Assembly (NCBI GenBank): GCA_910588965.1
Contig: CAJUSO010000033.1
Span: forward strand, 1 to 38,342
Direction of reading: 5' to 3'
Source: an uncultured Lachnospiraceae bacterium
Lineage (GTDB): Bacteria; Bacillota; Clostridia; Lachnospirales; Lachnospiraceae
Length of the DNA: 38,342 bases
Numbering within the stretch: position 1 is the first letter of the stretch; every line of letters begins with the position of its first letter. Shown one piece after another: positions 7,965-15,985 of the stretch. The notes below the pieces were generated by a model, which made no database searches, was not told the DNA's origin, and saw nothing but the letters and a program-made list of their open reading frames with translations. The translations under genes were made by a program, and so were the position numbers.

Positions 7965-8933
7965 TTAGGCGTCTGCCACTTCGTAGCCGAGCTCCTTTAG
8001 CATTTCCAAATCCTGTTGGATGGTAATGCCGGAAGTAGTCAGCATGTCCCCGGTAATCGCGGCGTTTGCACCAGAACAGAAACATTTCCGCCCCTGGCTT
8101 TCCATCAGGCCGCGGCCTCCGGCTAAACGGATGAAGGCTTTTGGCAGGAGGAATCGGAAAATGGCTACAATCCGGCACATATCGTCTTCTGTAAGCCTGG
8201 GGTTCCCCTCATAAGGGGTACCTGGTATGGGGTTTAGCATATTGAGTGGGACAGAACGGATGCCCAGTTCCCGCAGGGTTAAAGCCAGGTCGATGCGGTC
8301 TTCCATGGATTCCCCCAAGCCCATGATACCGCCGCTGCAGACCTCCAGGCCAGCATTCCTGGCAGCTTTTATGGAATGGATTTTGTCCTGCTGGGTATGT
8401 GTGGTGCAGACTTTTGGGAAATAATCCCCAGAGGCTTCCAGGTTGTTATGGACGCGCACAGCGCCGGCTTCTTTGAGCATCTCAAACTCCGGCCCTTCCA
8501 GAAGGCCGAAGGATACGCAGATGGAAATGTCTGCGGCTTCCTTTATTTCCCGGATGCTCCTGCAGGCCTGGCTGATTTCCTGGCTGCCCAGCCTCCGGCC
8601 GGAAGTGACGATGGAATAGCGCGGGACGCCGCGCTGGCGGTTATATTGCGCCTGCTCCAGCAAAGGCCCCGTCCCCATCAAGGGATACGTTTCCACAGAC
8701 GCCTGGTAATAGGTGGATTGTGCACAGTACTTGCAGTTTTCGGAGCATTTCCCGCTTTTTCCATTAATAATAGAACAAAGGCCAAATTTATTGCCGCAGA
8801 AAAACTTCCGGATTTCATCTGCCGCAGGGCAGAGCTCCCCTAAGGGCATTTCCGCCAGCATCAGGGCATCTTCTTTGGCGGCCTGGCCGCCTGCAAGTAC
8901 CTTCTCTTTCAGGTTCGTTATCATGTTGTCCAT
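7965..8933 (-). CDS. bioB: Biotin synthase
   Basis: A radical-SAM enzyme of 322 residues that inserts sulfur into dethiobiotin. The radical cluster motif is C-x3-C-x2-C at about Cys63, Cys67 and Cys70 (CSENCKYC), followed by AQSTYY. The other conserved BioB segments are present: RYSIVTSGRR, ICVSFGLL, VHNNLEAS, EVCSGGIMGLGE, NPIPGTP and a C-terminal GRGL segment. The ATG at 8933 is chosen because GGAGG lies at proper spacing; eight more in-frame residues upstream lack a good site. No other biotin genes are in the window, so the cell may make biotin from imported precursors or from genes elsewhere. The promoter region carries a dyad that may bind a biotin repressor. Confidence 0.97.
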   Translation of the reverse strand: MDNMITNLKEKVLAGGQAAKEDALMLAEMPLGELCPAADEIRKFFCGNKFGLCSIINGKSGKCSENCKYCAQSTYYQASVETYPLMGTGPLLEQAQYNRQRGVPRYSIVTSGRRLGSQEISQACRSIREIKEAADISICVSFGLLEGPEFEMLKEAGAVRVHNNLEASGDYFPKVCTTHTQQDKIHSIKAARNAGLEVCSGGIMGLGESMEDRIDLALTLRELGIRSVPLNMLNPIPGTPYEGNPRLTEDDMCRIVAIFRFLLPKAFIRLAGGRGLMESQGRKCFCSGANAAITGDMLTTSGITIQQDLEMLKELGYEVADA

Positions 8934-8966
8934 AAAGCGCCTCCAAGTTTTTGCCATAGGTTATCA

Positions 8967-8998
8967 TGTTATATTAAGAACTGTAACAGGTGATGCAA
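8967..8998 (-). promoter_or_regulatory. bioB promoter with overlapping dyad (candidate BirA operator)
   Basis: Minus-strand TTGCAT (8993-8998), 16 bases, TAATAT (8971-8976). An imperfect inverted repeat, TGTTAT-N10-GTAACA (8967-8988), covers the -10 region. Biotin repressors in Firmicutes bind TTGTTAAC-like half sites, so this is a plausible but unproven operator; its spacer is shorter than the classic one. Confidence 0.45.
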
Positions 8999-9046
8999 AC
9001 AGTAATTAAATGGTATCATACAGGGCCTGTTTTTTCAATGAACTTT

Positions 9047-9075
9047 TTGACACTTACAGGAAATTATGGTATGAT
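9047..9075 (+). promoter_or_regulatory. Promoter of the Ala-rich membrane protein gene
   Basis: TTGACA (9047-9052), 17 bases, TATGAT (9070-9075), followed by a leader of about 50 bases and GGAGG before the ATG at 9133. Confidence 0.85.
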
Positions 9076-9132
9076 AACACTATCGGATTGCCACTTTGGC
9101 ATAGTGAAATTTCATAGGGCGGAGGAGAACGT

Positions 9133-10665
9133 ATGAGGAACGACAAGCCACTTAAAACCAGGGTGCTGATAAGCTCAATCATATTGATGTTCATGGTCTT
9201 ATGCGACATTTACATGATTACCAGCATCCCAAAGAACTTCCAGCTTCTTGCAATCGCAGCCTGCATCACATTCCTATGGATGACATTCACGCTAGACGGA
9301 TGGATGAACCTAAGGGAACTGGCCAGCCGGGAGCGGGAAGAGCAATACCAGGACATTTTAAAGGCAGAGAAGGCATCTTACCTGATATTCCAGCAGAAAT
9401 TCCAGGATTTGGACAATAAGCTGAATTTTATTGGGCAGAAAATCATGCCGCTGGAAAAAATGAACGCTTCCAACCAGAAAATGATTGCTTCCATGCGGGA
9501 TGCCCTTGGGGAAGAGCAGAAAAAGATAGCAAAGGTACTGATTAGCCGCAGCAAAGAGAATGCAGACGCGCTGATTAATTCCAACGGCCAGCTGATGGGC
9601 CATATGAACGACCTCCTCCAGACGGTAGGCAGCATGGAAGGGACTGAGGCGCTTGGGCAGGCAGCAGGCTCCCCGTTAGATATCCAATCCCTGAAAAATA
9701 CCCAGAATGAAATCTTGGCAAAGCTGCAGGAGATAACCAGCTTGTTAGCAAACGGCGCCCAAGGGGATGGCCTATTCCCGGCAGCAGGCAACGGCCTGGG
9801 CTTAGGGCCTCAGGAAACGGGCTTCGGCAATACCATACCAGAGGCAGCCGGGGAAACGGCAGAAGCCAACGCGCCCCTAGAGCCGGCCCAGGATATAACA
9901 GTAACACAGCCAGAGGCAGCGCAAACGGATGCTGCAAAAGAGGCTACCGCGCAGGCAGAAGCCATGGGAGACACAGCTACTTCAGAAACGGATACTGCCA
10001 AGGATGAGGCGGCAGCTCTGGCACAGCTGGATGCTGCAAAAGCTGCTGAGGCGGCACAAATAGATGCTGTGAAAGAGGCGGCTGCGGCACAACCAGACGC
10101 TGCAAAAGCCGCTGCTGAGGCAGCCTTGGCACAGCCAGACGCTGCAAAAGCCGCTGCTGAGGCAGCCTTGGCACAAGCGGACGCTGCAAAAGCCGCTGCT
10201 GAGGCAGCCATAACACAGCCAGACGCTGCAAAAGCCGCTGCTGAGGCAGCCTTGGCACAAACGGACGCTGTGAAAGCCGCAGTAGAAGCAGCCGCTGCAC
10301 AAACCGCATCAGGAGCCGCCATAGGACAGCCTGGGACGGCTGCAGAGGCTGCTGAAATACTCGCAAAGGCACAGGGCGCTAATGACATGGCAGGCATCAT
10401 TGCGCAGGCACAGGTATCCCAGGATGCGGCTGGAACAGCTGCAAAGGCACAAGCGCCGAAAAAAGCGGCAAAGCCAAACCCAGAGGATCCCAACCGGATG
10501 ATGAGCCCGGAAGATATCGCTGCCCTGATAGCAAATTCAGCAGTAGAAGAACTTCCGGAGACAGCGCCGCAGATTGTGGAAGAAAAGCCGCCAAAGCCAG
10601 AGATTTCCGATCCCAATAAAATGATGAGCCCAGAAGATATTGCCGCCCTGATAGCAAATATGTAA
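9133..10665 (+). CDS. Two-TM protein with coiled coil, Ala-rich tandem repeats and a duplicated C-terminal motif
   Basis: A 510-residue protein of unknown function. Two TM helices lie at about 10-29 and 35-53, then a charged helical region (60-150) likely to form a coiled coil. A low-complexity Ala/Gln/Asp/Lys region follows at about 215-450. Inside it are five 14-residue units of the type QPDAAKAAAEAALA, encoded by 42-bp tandem repeats. The C-terminus carries two copies of an 18-residue motif, DPN(R/K)MMSPEDIAALIAN, at about 451-468 and 492-509. The core SPEDIAALIA resembles the short SQ-E/D-EIDALL peptide at the N-terminus of FliM/FliN-type switch proteins, but no other flagellar gene is in the window, so this is only a resemblance. 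The start follows GGAGG, and a strong promoter and terminator frame it as a single-gene unit. Confidence 0.85.
   Translation: MRNDKPLKTRVLISSIILMFMVLCDIYMITSIPKNFQLLAIAACITFLWMTFTLDGWMNLRELASREREEQYQDILKAEKASYLIFQQKFQDLDNKLNFIGQKIMPLEKMNASNQKMIASMRDALGEEQKKIAKVLISRSKENADALINSNGQLMGHMNDLLQTVGSMEGTEALGQAAGSPLDIQSLKNTQNEILAKLQEITSLLANGAQGDGLFPAAGNGLGLGPQETGFGNTIPEAAGETAEANAPLEPAQDITVTQPEAAQTDAAKEATAQAEAMGDTATSETDTAKDEAAALAQLDAAKAAEAAQIDAVKEAAAAQPDAAKAAAEAALAQPDAAKAAAEAALAQADAAKAAAEAAITQPDAAKAAAEAALAQTDAVKAAVEAAAAQTASGAAIGQPGTAAEAAEILAKAQGANDMAGIIAQAQVSQDAAGTAAKAQAPKKAAKPNPEDPNRMMSPEDIAALIANSAVEELPETAPQIVEEKPPKPEISDPNKMMSPEDIAALIANM
10090..10299 (+). repeat. Five 42-bp tandem repeats inside the coding region
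   Basis: Units start at 10090, 10132, 10174, 10216 and 10258. The first four are nearly identical and the fifth is more diverged. They keep the reading frame (14 codons each) and encode an Ala-rich helical unit. Two more diverged units precede the array. Such arrays often vary in copy number between strains. Confidence 0.9.
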
Positions 10666-10681
10666 GCATATCTGGAAGATG

Positions 10682-10728
10682 AACGCTGCCCGGTTGGTTT
10701 TGTACAGGAAAACCAACCGGGCAGCGTT
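10682..10728 (+). terminator. Strong hairpin after the Ala-rich protein gene
   Basis: A perfect 20-bp stem (10682-10701 with 10709-10728) closes a seven-base loop, GTACAGG. It starts 17 bases after the stop codon. The following T run is short, but stem stability and position fit a terminator. Confidence 0.75.
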
Positions 10729-10847
10729 TCCTAACCAAGGGCTTGCAGGAGCCAAATGCCCGTGCAAGCCGGCGCTTGCCCCACTGCCCGTAGGAATAAA
10801 ATCCGCTCCGCTGCATAGTATAATAAGAAAAAGGCATCTTAAATTTT

Positions 10848-10979
10848 ATGAAAAGGAAGAAATCGTTAAAACAGAAAATAGCGGAATATGCCTACCGCCG
10901 CCCTACCCTGGAAAAAAAGATGGCTACCCTGGAAAATTCCATGAAAGAAGTCCTCAAGCTTCTCAACGACCCAAAATAA
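10848..10979 (+). CDS. Small 43-residue basic helical protein
   Basis: The frame from ATG 10848 to TAA 10977 encodes MKRKKSLKQKIAEYAYRRPT followed by LEKKMATLENSMKEVLKLLNDPK. The composition, with a basic N-terminus and then heptad-like Leu/Met spacing, looks like a real amphipathic helix rather than chance translation. Support for expression is modest: TATAAT lies at 10818-10823 without a clear -35, and the only Shine-Dalgarno-like AAGG is about a dozen bases upstream of the ATG. The tRNA-Lys gene follows on the other strand. I do not recognise a family. Coding status is probable, not certain. Confidence 0.5.
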   Translation: MKRKKSLKQKIAEYAYRRPTLEKKMATLENSMKEVLKLLNDPK

Positions 10980-11032
10980 GCAAAAAAAACACCGTCCCCG
11001 AGATCAAAGTCATCGAAAACAGTGCTTTTATA

Positions 11033-11105
11033 TGCGCCTCCAGGGGCTCGAACCCTGGACACCCTGATTAAGAGTCAGGTGCTCTTCCAACTGAGCTAGA
11101 GGCGC
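11033..11105 (-). tRNA. tRNA-Lys (anticodon CTT)
   Basis: The minus strand forms a full cloverleaf: acceptor GCGCCTC/GAGGCGC, D arm GCTC/GAGC, anticodon stem with loop CTCTTAA (anticodon CTT), and T arm CCAGG/CCTGG with loop GTTCGAGC-like bases. The discriminator is A and CCA is not encoded. A run of eight T on the minus strand, about 45 bases past its 3' end, may end the transcript. Confidence 0.96.
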
Positions 11106-11132
11106 AAGTCCTATATCCTTAAGACAAAAAGT

Positions 11133-11161
11133 ATTATATACCAATTCTTTCGAAATTGCAA
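11133..11161 (-). promoter_or_regulatory. Promoter of tRNA-Lys
   Basis: Minus-strand TTGCAA (11156-11161), 17 bases, TATAAT (11133-11138), placed about 27 bases upstream of the tRNA. Confidence 0.85.
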
Positions 11162-11231
11162 GTACTTTTTTTAATTTTTTTAATAAATTTTTATCTATCT
11201 ATTAAAATAGCTTAAGATACGGCAGCTTTAC

Positions 11232-11260
11232 TTGACAGTATAGGAAGAAAAGAGTAAAAT
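11232..11260 (+). promoter_or_regulatory. Promoter of the three-TM protein gene
   Basis: TTGACA (11232-11237), 17 bases, TAAAAT (11255-11260). The ATG at 11296 follows at a distance giving a leader of about 30 bases. Confidence 0.85.
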
Positions 11261-11295
11261 TGTACCATTCAAATAATACAAAAAGGAGAATACAC

Positions 11296-12933
11296 ATGAA
11301 AAAAACAATAAAGCGCGCCGTCCTAGGCCTGCTGCTGCTCTTTGCAGCCTTCCTCTACTATTATATTACCATCCCAGCGTTTAACCTGCATTCTATCGGC
11401 ACCTGGTGGTTTATTATCGGCGCCGTGCTGGCTTTCAGCATCCTCTCCTTCCTGCGGAAGGCCTTCCACGAGAGGGAGAACATCGAACTAAAGCCAGGGC
11501 ACATCCAGATGGACGTGCACGCAGGCATCTGCACGAAAATAGGCTTTGGTATCGCCGGGGTCCTGCTTCTCGTCCTGCTGGTTGGATCCATTGCTTCCTC
11601 CCCGATTGTAAACGCCAAAAAATACCAGCAGCTTATGTCCATAGAGGAACGCGATTTCGCCAATGATATTTCCCAGGTGGATTTTTCCACAATCCCTATC
11701 CTGGACAAAGACTCTGCCGCCCTCCTAGGCGACCGTAAAATGGGCAGCATGGTAGACATGGTATCCCAGTTCGAGGTATCCAACGATTACAGCCAGATTA
11801 ATGTGAACAACCGGCCTGTCCGTGTCTCCCCCTTAGTCTATGCCAGCGGCATCAAATGGCTGACGAACCAGAAGGACGGGATCCCTGCCTACATCAAGAT
11901 TGACATGGCGACCCAAGACACGGAATGCGTCAAGCTGCAGGATACCATCAAATATTCCAAGGGGGAATATTTAAACCGCAACATTTACCGGCATCTGCGT
12001 TTCCGTTACCCCACTTACATTTTTACGGAGCAGATATTCTTTGAAATCGACGACGAGGGGACTCCCTTTTGGATCTGCCCTGTGAAGAAATTCAACATCG
12101 GCCTGTTTGGAGGCGTGACCATCGGAAATGTAGTGATTTGCAATGCCATTACCGGGGACTGCACGGACTATGCCATTGAGGACGTGCCCCAATGGGTGGA
12201 TAAGGTCTACCAGGCAGAATTATTGATGAGCCTTTACGATTACAACGGCACTTTAAAACATGGTTATTTTAATAGTGTCCTGGGGCAAAAAGACTGCCTT
12301 ATGACCACCAACGGCTACAACTATATTGCCCTGGACGATGATGTATGGGTATATTCCGGCGTCACCAGCGTCAGCGGCGACCAGTCCAACGTAGGCTTTG
12401 TGCTGATGAACCAGCGTACCATGGAGACGCGTTTCTATAAAATCGAAGGAGCCACAGAAGAATCCGCCATGTCCTCCGCGGAAGGGCAGGTGCAGAACCT
12501 GGGCTACAACGCCACCTTCCCCCTGCTTCTGAACATTGCCGGGGAACCCACTTATTTCATGGCGCTCAAGGACGATGCCGGCCTAGTGAAAATGTACGCT
12601 ATGGTAAATATCCAGAAATACCAATGGGTAGCCACCGGCGATACGATCCGCGACTGCGAGAAGGCCTACAGCCAGCTGCTGCGCAACAATGGGATCAATG
12701 GAGGCCCGGCGCAAGACAACCAGTCCCTATCTGGTAAAATTGAGAACCTGATGCCGGTCAATATCGAAGGGACCTCCCACATTTATTTTGCCCTGGAAGG
12801 GAAAGAAATGATTTTTGACGTGGACTTATCCAACACAAGCCTGCTGGATATCATCCGCTACCAGACGGGGGATACCATCCGCTTTTCCTACCTAGAAGGG
12901 GATACCCCTGCCAAGGTGACAGAGATACAATAA
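11296..12933 (+). CDS. Three-TM membrane protein of unknown function
   Basis: A 545-residue protein I do not assign to a named family. Three TM helices are visible near residues 5-26, 33-52 and 80-100, followed by a large hydrophilic C-terminal part that is probably extracellular. That part is rich in Tyr/Asn/Asp and includes a repetitive-looking beta region (about 330-480, with DDDVWVYSGVTSVSGDQSN and LLNIAGEPTYFMALKD) that suggests a beta-rich fold. Two Cys-containing segments (WICPVKKF, NVVICNAITGDCTDY) lie in the middle. The start at 11296 follows AAAGGAG; an upstream in-frame start at 11260 overlaps the promoter and is rejected. It is framed by its own promoter and terminator. Confidence 0.85.
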   Translation: MKKTIKRAVLGLLLLFAAFLYYYITIPAFNLHSIGTWWFIIGAVLAFSILSFLRKAFHERENIELKPGHIQMDVHAGICTKIGFGIAGVLLLVLLVGSIASSPIVNAKKYQQLMSIEERDFANDISQVDFSTIPILDKDSAALLGDRKMGSMVDMVSQFEVSNDYSQINVNNRPVRVSPLVYASGIKWLTNQKDGIPAYIKIDMATQDTECVKLQDTIKYSKGEYLNRNIYRHLRFRYPTYIFTEQIFFEIDDEGTPFWICPVKKFNIGLFGGVTIGNVVICNAITGDCTDYAIEDVPQWVDKVYQAELLMSLYDYNGTLKHGYFNSVLGQKDCLMTTNGYNYIALDDDVWVYSGVTSVSGDQSNVGFVLMNQRTMETRFYKIEGATEESAMSSAEGQVQNLGYNATFPLLLNIAGEPTYFMALKDDAGLVKMYAMVNIQKYQWVATGDTIRDCEKAYSQLLRNNGINGGPAQDNQSLSGKIENLMPVNIEGTSHIYFALEGKEMIFDVDLSNTSLLDIIRYQTGDTIRFSYLEGDTPAKVTEIQ

Positions 12934-12938
12934 AGAAC

Positions 12939-12983
12939 AAGGCGCCGCCATCCCCAACCGTAAGGGGAAATGGCGGCGCCTCC
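12939..12983 (+). terminator. Terminator after the three-TM protein gene
   Basis: A long stem AAGGCGCCGCCAT against ATGGCGGCGCCT, extended by CCCC/GGGG, lies six bases after the stop. CTTTTT follows at 12992. It may also serve the convergent minus-strand gene. Confidence 0.8.
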
Positions 12984-13003
12984 ATGCCTGCCCTTTTTAA
13001 GCC

Positions 13004-13318
13004 TTAGTTACAGAACCTCACCGCTGTCCCATAGGCAATCACCTCTGCCGCCCCCTGCATAACGGCAGAAGAAGCATAGCGCACATTGACTATGGCGTCA
13101 GCCCCCAAGGCTTCTGCCTCTGCCACCATCCGTTTCGTGGCCAGGGCCCTTGCATCGTTCATCATATCATTGTAGGCCTTCAGTTCCCCGCCCACAAGCG
13201 TCTTAAAGCTCTGGGAAATATCCCGCCCGATATTCTTGGACTGGATGGTGCTGCCTTTCACAAGCCCCAGCATCTCAAGTTCCCTGCCGGTAATATAATC
13301 AGTATTGACTAAGATCAT
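13004..13318 (-). CDS. YbjQ/UPF0145-type heavy-metal-binding-like protein
   Basis: A 104-residue protein with the family pattern: an N-terminal DYITGRELEMLGLVKGSTIQ, then NIGRDISQSFKTLVGGELKAY, then ALGADAIVNVRY and a C-terminal VIAYGTAV. Members form small pentameric beta/alpha assemblies with no settled function. The ATG at 13318 matches the usual N-terminus; GTG codons at 13327 and 13330 sit closer to the AAGGAG and could add three or four residues. Its start lies inside the end of the upstream small membrane protein gene, so the two are probably translationally coupled. Confidence 0.85.
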   Translation of the reverse strand: MILVNTDYITGRELEMLGLVKGSTIQSKNIGRDISQSFKTLVGGELKAYNDMMNDARALATKRMVAEAEALGADAIVNVRYASSAVMQGAAEVIAYGTAVRFCN

Positions 13319-13520
13319 CTTCTTCACCACTCCTTATCTCTTCGATTCTTTCACATAAATTATAAACAGAAATGCCAATCAGCCCCAGGAACACACAGAG
13401 CAGCCCTAATTTTAACCATACGGGGATTGGCATGACGCTCCAGAAAAACATGTAGGATACCAATATGATAACCAAAAGCACGGTAATTACAACCGGCGCA
13501 ACGAACCTCCTGCCATCCAT
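13299..13520 (-). CDS. Small two-TM membrane protein
   Basis: 73 residues: MDGRRF, then a TM helix (about 8-29), a short loop PIPVW, a second TM helix (about 34-52), and an acidic tail IEEIRSGEEDDLSQY. The start at 13520 has AAGGAGG at good spacing. The 3' end overlaps the start of the YbjQ-like gene by about 20 bases, indicating one operon with trmB upstream (60-base gap). Function unknown; the acidic tail is likely cytosolic. Confidence 0.75.
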   Translation of the reverse strand: MDGRRFVAPVVITVLLVIILVSYMFFWSVMPIPVWLKLGLLCVFLGLIGISVYNLCERIEEIRSGEEDDLSQY

Positions 13521-13580
13521 GGCACCGCCTCCTTTCCTCTGCGCCACCGCCTCCCCTAAGGCAGGCGCAGCCCATTTCCC

Positions 13581-14219
13581 TTACCTGGATGCAATCAGCT
13601 TATGGATAGGGTTCCCCATAGCAGAAAACCGCTCCTCATACTCCGTCATGACATTCCCTCCCCCCATGGCTGGATCATGGTGCAGATCCCGGGTAACGCC
13701 ATCCAGCCTCCATCCGGCCGCCCCCACTTCCTCCAGGGAAAAATCAAACAGCCCCGCATTGTCCGTCTTAAACTCCACAGCCCCGCTTCCAGCCAATACC
13801 ATCTGGTAGCGGGAAAAGAACTGCCGGGATGTCAAGCGCCTCTTGGCATGGCGGTCTTTGGGCCATGGATCGGAAAAATTCAGATAAATCCTGCCCACCT
13901 CCCCTTGCCCAAATACCAGGCAGAGATCCTCTGCGTCCATACGGATAAAACGAATATTATCCAACGGGCACTCTTCCATTTTCTGCAGGGCGCGCAAAAG
14001 CACGCTGGAGTATTTCTCAATGCCCACATAATTGATATGGGGGTTCTCCCTGGCTAAGCGCATCAAAAACTGCCCCTTCCCCATGCCGATTTCAATGTGG
14101 ATGGGGTTCCCATTCCCAAAAATATCCTTCCAGGCCCCTTTCGCCCCCTCCGGTTCCTGGATGCACCAGCGGTTTGCGGCAATCGCCTCCCGCGAGCCGG
14201 GAATATTCCTTAACCTCAT
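13581..14219 (-). CDS. trmB: tRNA (guanine-N7)-methyltransferase
   Basis: A SAM-dependent enzyme of 212 residues that methylates G46 of tRNA. Characteristic segments are the SAM loop HIEIGMGKGQFL (about 41-52), NYVGIEKYSSV, IRFIRMDAEDL, the NFSDPWPKDRHAKRRL signature (about 114-129), and the C-terminal MTEYEERFSAMGNPIHKL. Length and motif order match the family. The start follows AGGAGG. It is the first gene of a three-gene minus-strand operon and is divergent from the carboxypeptidase gene. Confidence 0.97.
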   Translation of the reverse strand: MRLRNIPGSREAIAANRWCIQEPEGAKGAWKDIFGNGNPIHIEIGMGKGQFLMRLARENPHINYVGIEKYSSVLLRALQKMEECPLDNIRFIRMDAEDLCLVFGQGEVGRIYLNFSDPWPKDRHAKRRLTSRQFFSRYQMVLAGSGAVEFKTDNAGLFDFSLEEVGAAGWRLDGVTRDLHHDPAMGGGNVMTEYEERFSAMGNPIHKLIASR

Positions 14220-14276
14220 AAATACCTCCTAGTATCATAATGGGATTTCCGCACTTCTGCTTCTTCCCCCAGGGAT

Positions 14277-14305
14277 ATCTTACCACAAATAGGCGGGGCT
14301 GCCAA
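14277..14305 (-). promoter_or_regulatory. Promoter of the trmB operon
   Basis: Minus-strand TTGGCA (14300-14305), 17 bases, TAAGAT (14277-14282), about 55 bases before the trmB start. Confidence 0.65.
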
Positions 14306-14361
14306 GGAAAACGGGATTTTAAAAGAATTTTAAATAAAAATTTGCAGAAAACTGTCAAAAG

Positions 14362-14390
14362 TTGCTTTACAACACAGAATATGCTATAAT
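14362..14390 (+). promoter_or_regulatory. Promoter of the carboxypeptidase gene
   Basis: TTGCTT (14362-14367), 17 bases, TATAAT (14385-14390), with TGC just before the -10 as in extended -10 promoters. The leader is about 100 bases and contains repeated CAGTT-type runs. Confidence 0.85.
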
Positions 14391-14500
14391 CAGTCTGTAA
14401 CAGTTTTGTAAAAGTTTTGATATATTTTACAGGACAAATGTGGCTGTGAAGTACGAAACAGTTACAAAAGCGGAAAAATAAGTACAAGGGAGAAATTCTT

Positions 14501-15976
14501 ATGAGTAAGATGAGAACATGCATATGCCTGCTGCTAGCCGCAATTTTTCTTTTACCGATGGGTGGGGTTACTGTCCAGGCAGAGGAATACTGGCCGGAAG
14601 GGCCTCAGATTGCCGGAGATTCCGCAATTGTAATCGAAGCCTCCACAGGAACCGTATTATATGAAAAAAATTCCCATCAGCAGTTCTACCCCGCCAGTAT
14701 CACCAAGGTAATGACAGCCCTCCTGGCCACGGAAAAAAGCGGCCTGGACGAGGATGTCACTTTTTCAGAGGACGCTGTATTTAAGACGGAAGGCTCTGGC
14801 ATTGCCCGGGATGTGGGGGAAGTCATGACCATGGAAGAATGCCTCTATGGGATGATGCTGGAATCCGCCAATGAGTGTGCCTATGCCATAGCAGAGCACA
14901 CAGGGAAAGAGTATAGCAGGTTTATCACGATGATGAACAAAAAGGCAAAAAGCCTAGGCTGCAAGGATACCCATTTTAACAATCCCCACGGGCTCCCGGA
15001 CGAGGAGCATTGGACATGCGCCTACGATATGGCATTAATCTGCAAGGAGGCGCTTAGCAACGATATATTCCGCAGGATTGTGAATACCAAGCGTTACACC
15101 ATCCCCCCCACCAATAAGCACGAAGAAGAAACCTACCTGTCCAACCACCACAAGATGCTGAACAACTACCAGGGAGACGAGCAGTACCTCTACGAATACT
15201 GCATCGGCGGCAAGACAGGCTATACCAGCGTGGCAGGCAGCACCTTGGTCACCTTTGCGGAGAAGGATGGGATGGCTTTAATCTGCGTGGTGATGCATGA
15301 AACAGGGCCGAACCACTATCTGGATACCAGGACCCTGTTTGATTACTGCTTTGAGAACTTCCGCCTGTGGAACATTGCAGAGAATGAGAAAAGCTACAGC
15401 CAGGACGTAATAGAAAACAAAATATTTGAAGGTGAAGATTCCTTTGTAGGGCTAAGCAAAGATGGCTATCTGGTGCTACCCAAGACCGCGGGCTTTGAAG
15501 ACGCCGTGCCGGAAATCATAGAGACAGAAGATTCCCCGGATGTGATTGGGAAGATACAGTATACCTATGCCGGCCAGGCAGTGGGAGAAACGGATATCGA
15601 AGTAACAGGTGCGAAAGCCCCGGAATTTGATTTCCAGGAAATCAAAGACAAAGAAATCGTAGAAGAGCCAGAAGACCCAGTAACAGATGGGGAAGCCCCA
15701 GAAAACGGGAGCGGCGCCAGCCAGGAAGCCCCAGAAGCTGCCGATACACAAACGGAAGCGCCTGCCGCCTGGCTGGACGGCAAAGTCTTCCACATAAAGA
15801 TAAAACATCTTATCCTGGGCGCTGCGGGCGCCATCCTGCTGGTAGGCCTGGGGTTTGCCCTGTACTATGTTGCAGATAATTTTTATTTATTCCGGTACAA
15901 GCGTTCTGTGAGGAAACAGCAGAAATCTGCCCTCAAGGACCTGAAATTCAAGCGCCGCTGGCGGAAAAAGCCCTGA
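14501..15976 (+). CDS. D-alanyl-D-alanine carboxypeptidase (S11, low-molecular-weight PBP)
   Basis: An exported penicillin-binding protein of 491 residues that trims the terminal D-Ala from peptidoglycan stem peptides. A signal peptide (about 1-28) leads to the catalytic domain with S66-x-x-K69 (PASITKVM), S122-x-N124 (ESANECAY) and K238-T-G (GGKTGYT). A second beta domain follows, then a Glu/Pro/Ala-rich linker (about 380-430), a C-terminal TM helix (about 436-460) and a basic tail. Most family members have an amphipathic anchor; here a true TM helix with a long acidic linker is used instead, which is common in Clostridia (DacF-like). The gene is monocistronic with its own promoter. Confidence 0.93.
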   Translation: MSKMRTCICLLLAAIFLLPMGGVTVQAEEYWPEGPQIAGDSAIVIEASTGTVLYEKNSHQQFYPASITKVMTALLATEKSGLDEDVTFSEDAVFKTEGSGIARDVGEVMTMEECLYGMMLESANECAYAIAEHTGKEYSRFITMMNKKAKSLGCKDTHFNNPHGLPDEEHWTCAYDMALICKEALSNDIFRRIVNTKRYTIPPTNKHEEETYLSNHHKMLNNYQGDEQYLYEYCIGGKTGYTSVAGSTLVTFAEKDGMALICVVMHETGPNHYLDTRTLFDYCFENFRLWNIAENEKSYSQDVIENKIFEGEDSFVGLSKDGYLVLPKTAGFEDAVPEIIETEDSPDVIGKIQYTYAGQAVGETDIEVTGAKAPEFDFQEIKDKEIVEEPEDPVTDGEAPENGSGASQEAPEAADTQTEAPAAWLDGKVFHIKIKHLILGAAGAILLVGLGFALYYVADNFYLFRYKRSVRKQQKSALKDLKFKRRWRKKP

Positions 15977-15985
15977 ATGGGCTTT
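15967..15985. terminator. Shared hairpin between convergent genes
   Basis: AAAGCCC-tgaat-GGGCTTT. The carboxypeptidase stop lies in the loop and the MATE gene's stop overlaps the right arm. On the minus strand it is followed by TTTTTCC-like bases, so it may terminate both transcripts within their coding ends. Confidence 0.6.

Noticed and set aside
9810..10616. 268-codon minus-strand frame rich in Ala/Ser/Cys
   Set aside because: Product of the Ala-rich tandem repeats read backwards; no ribosome site.
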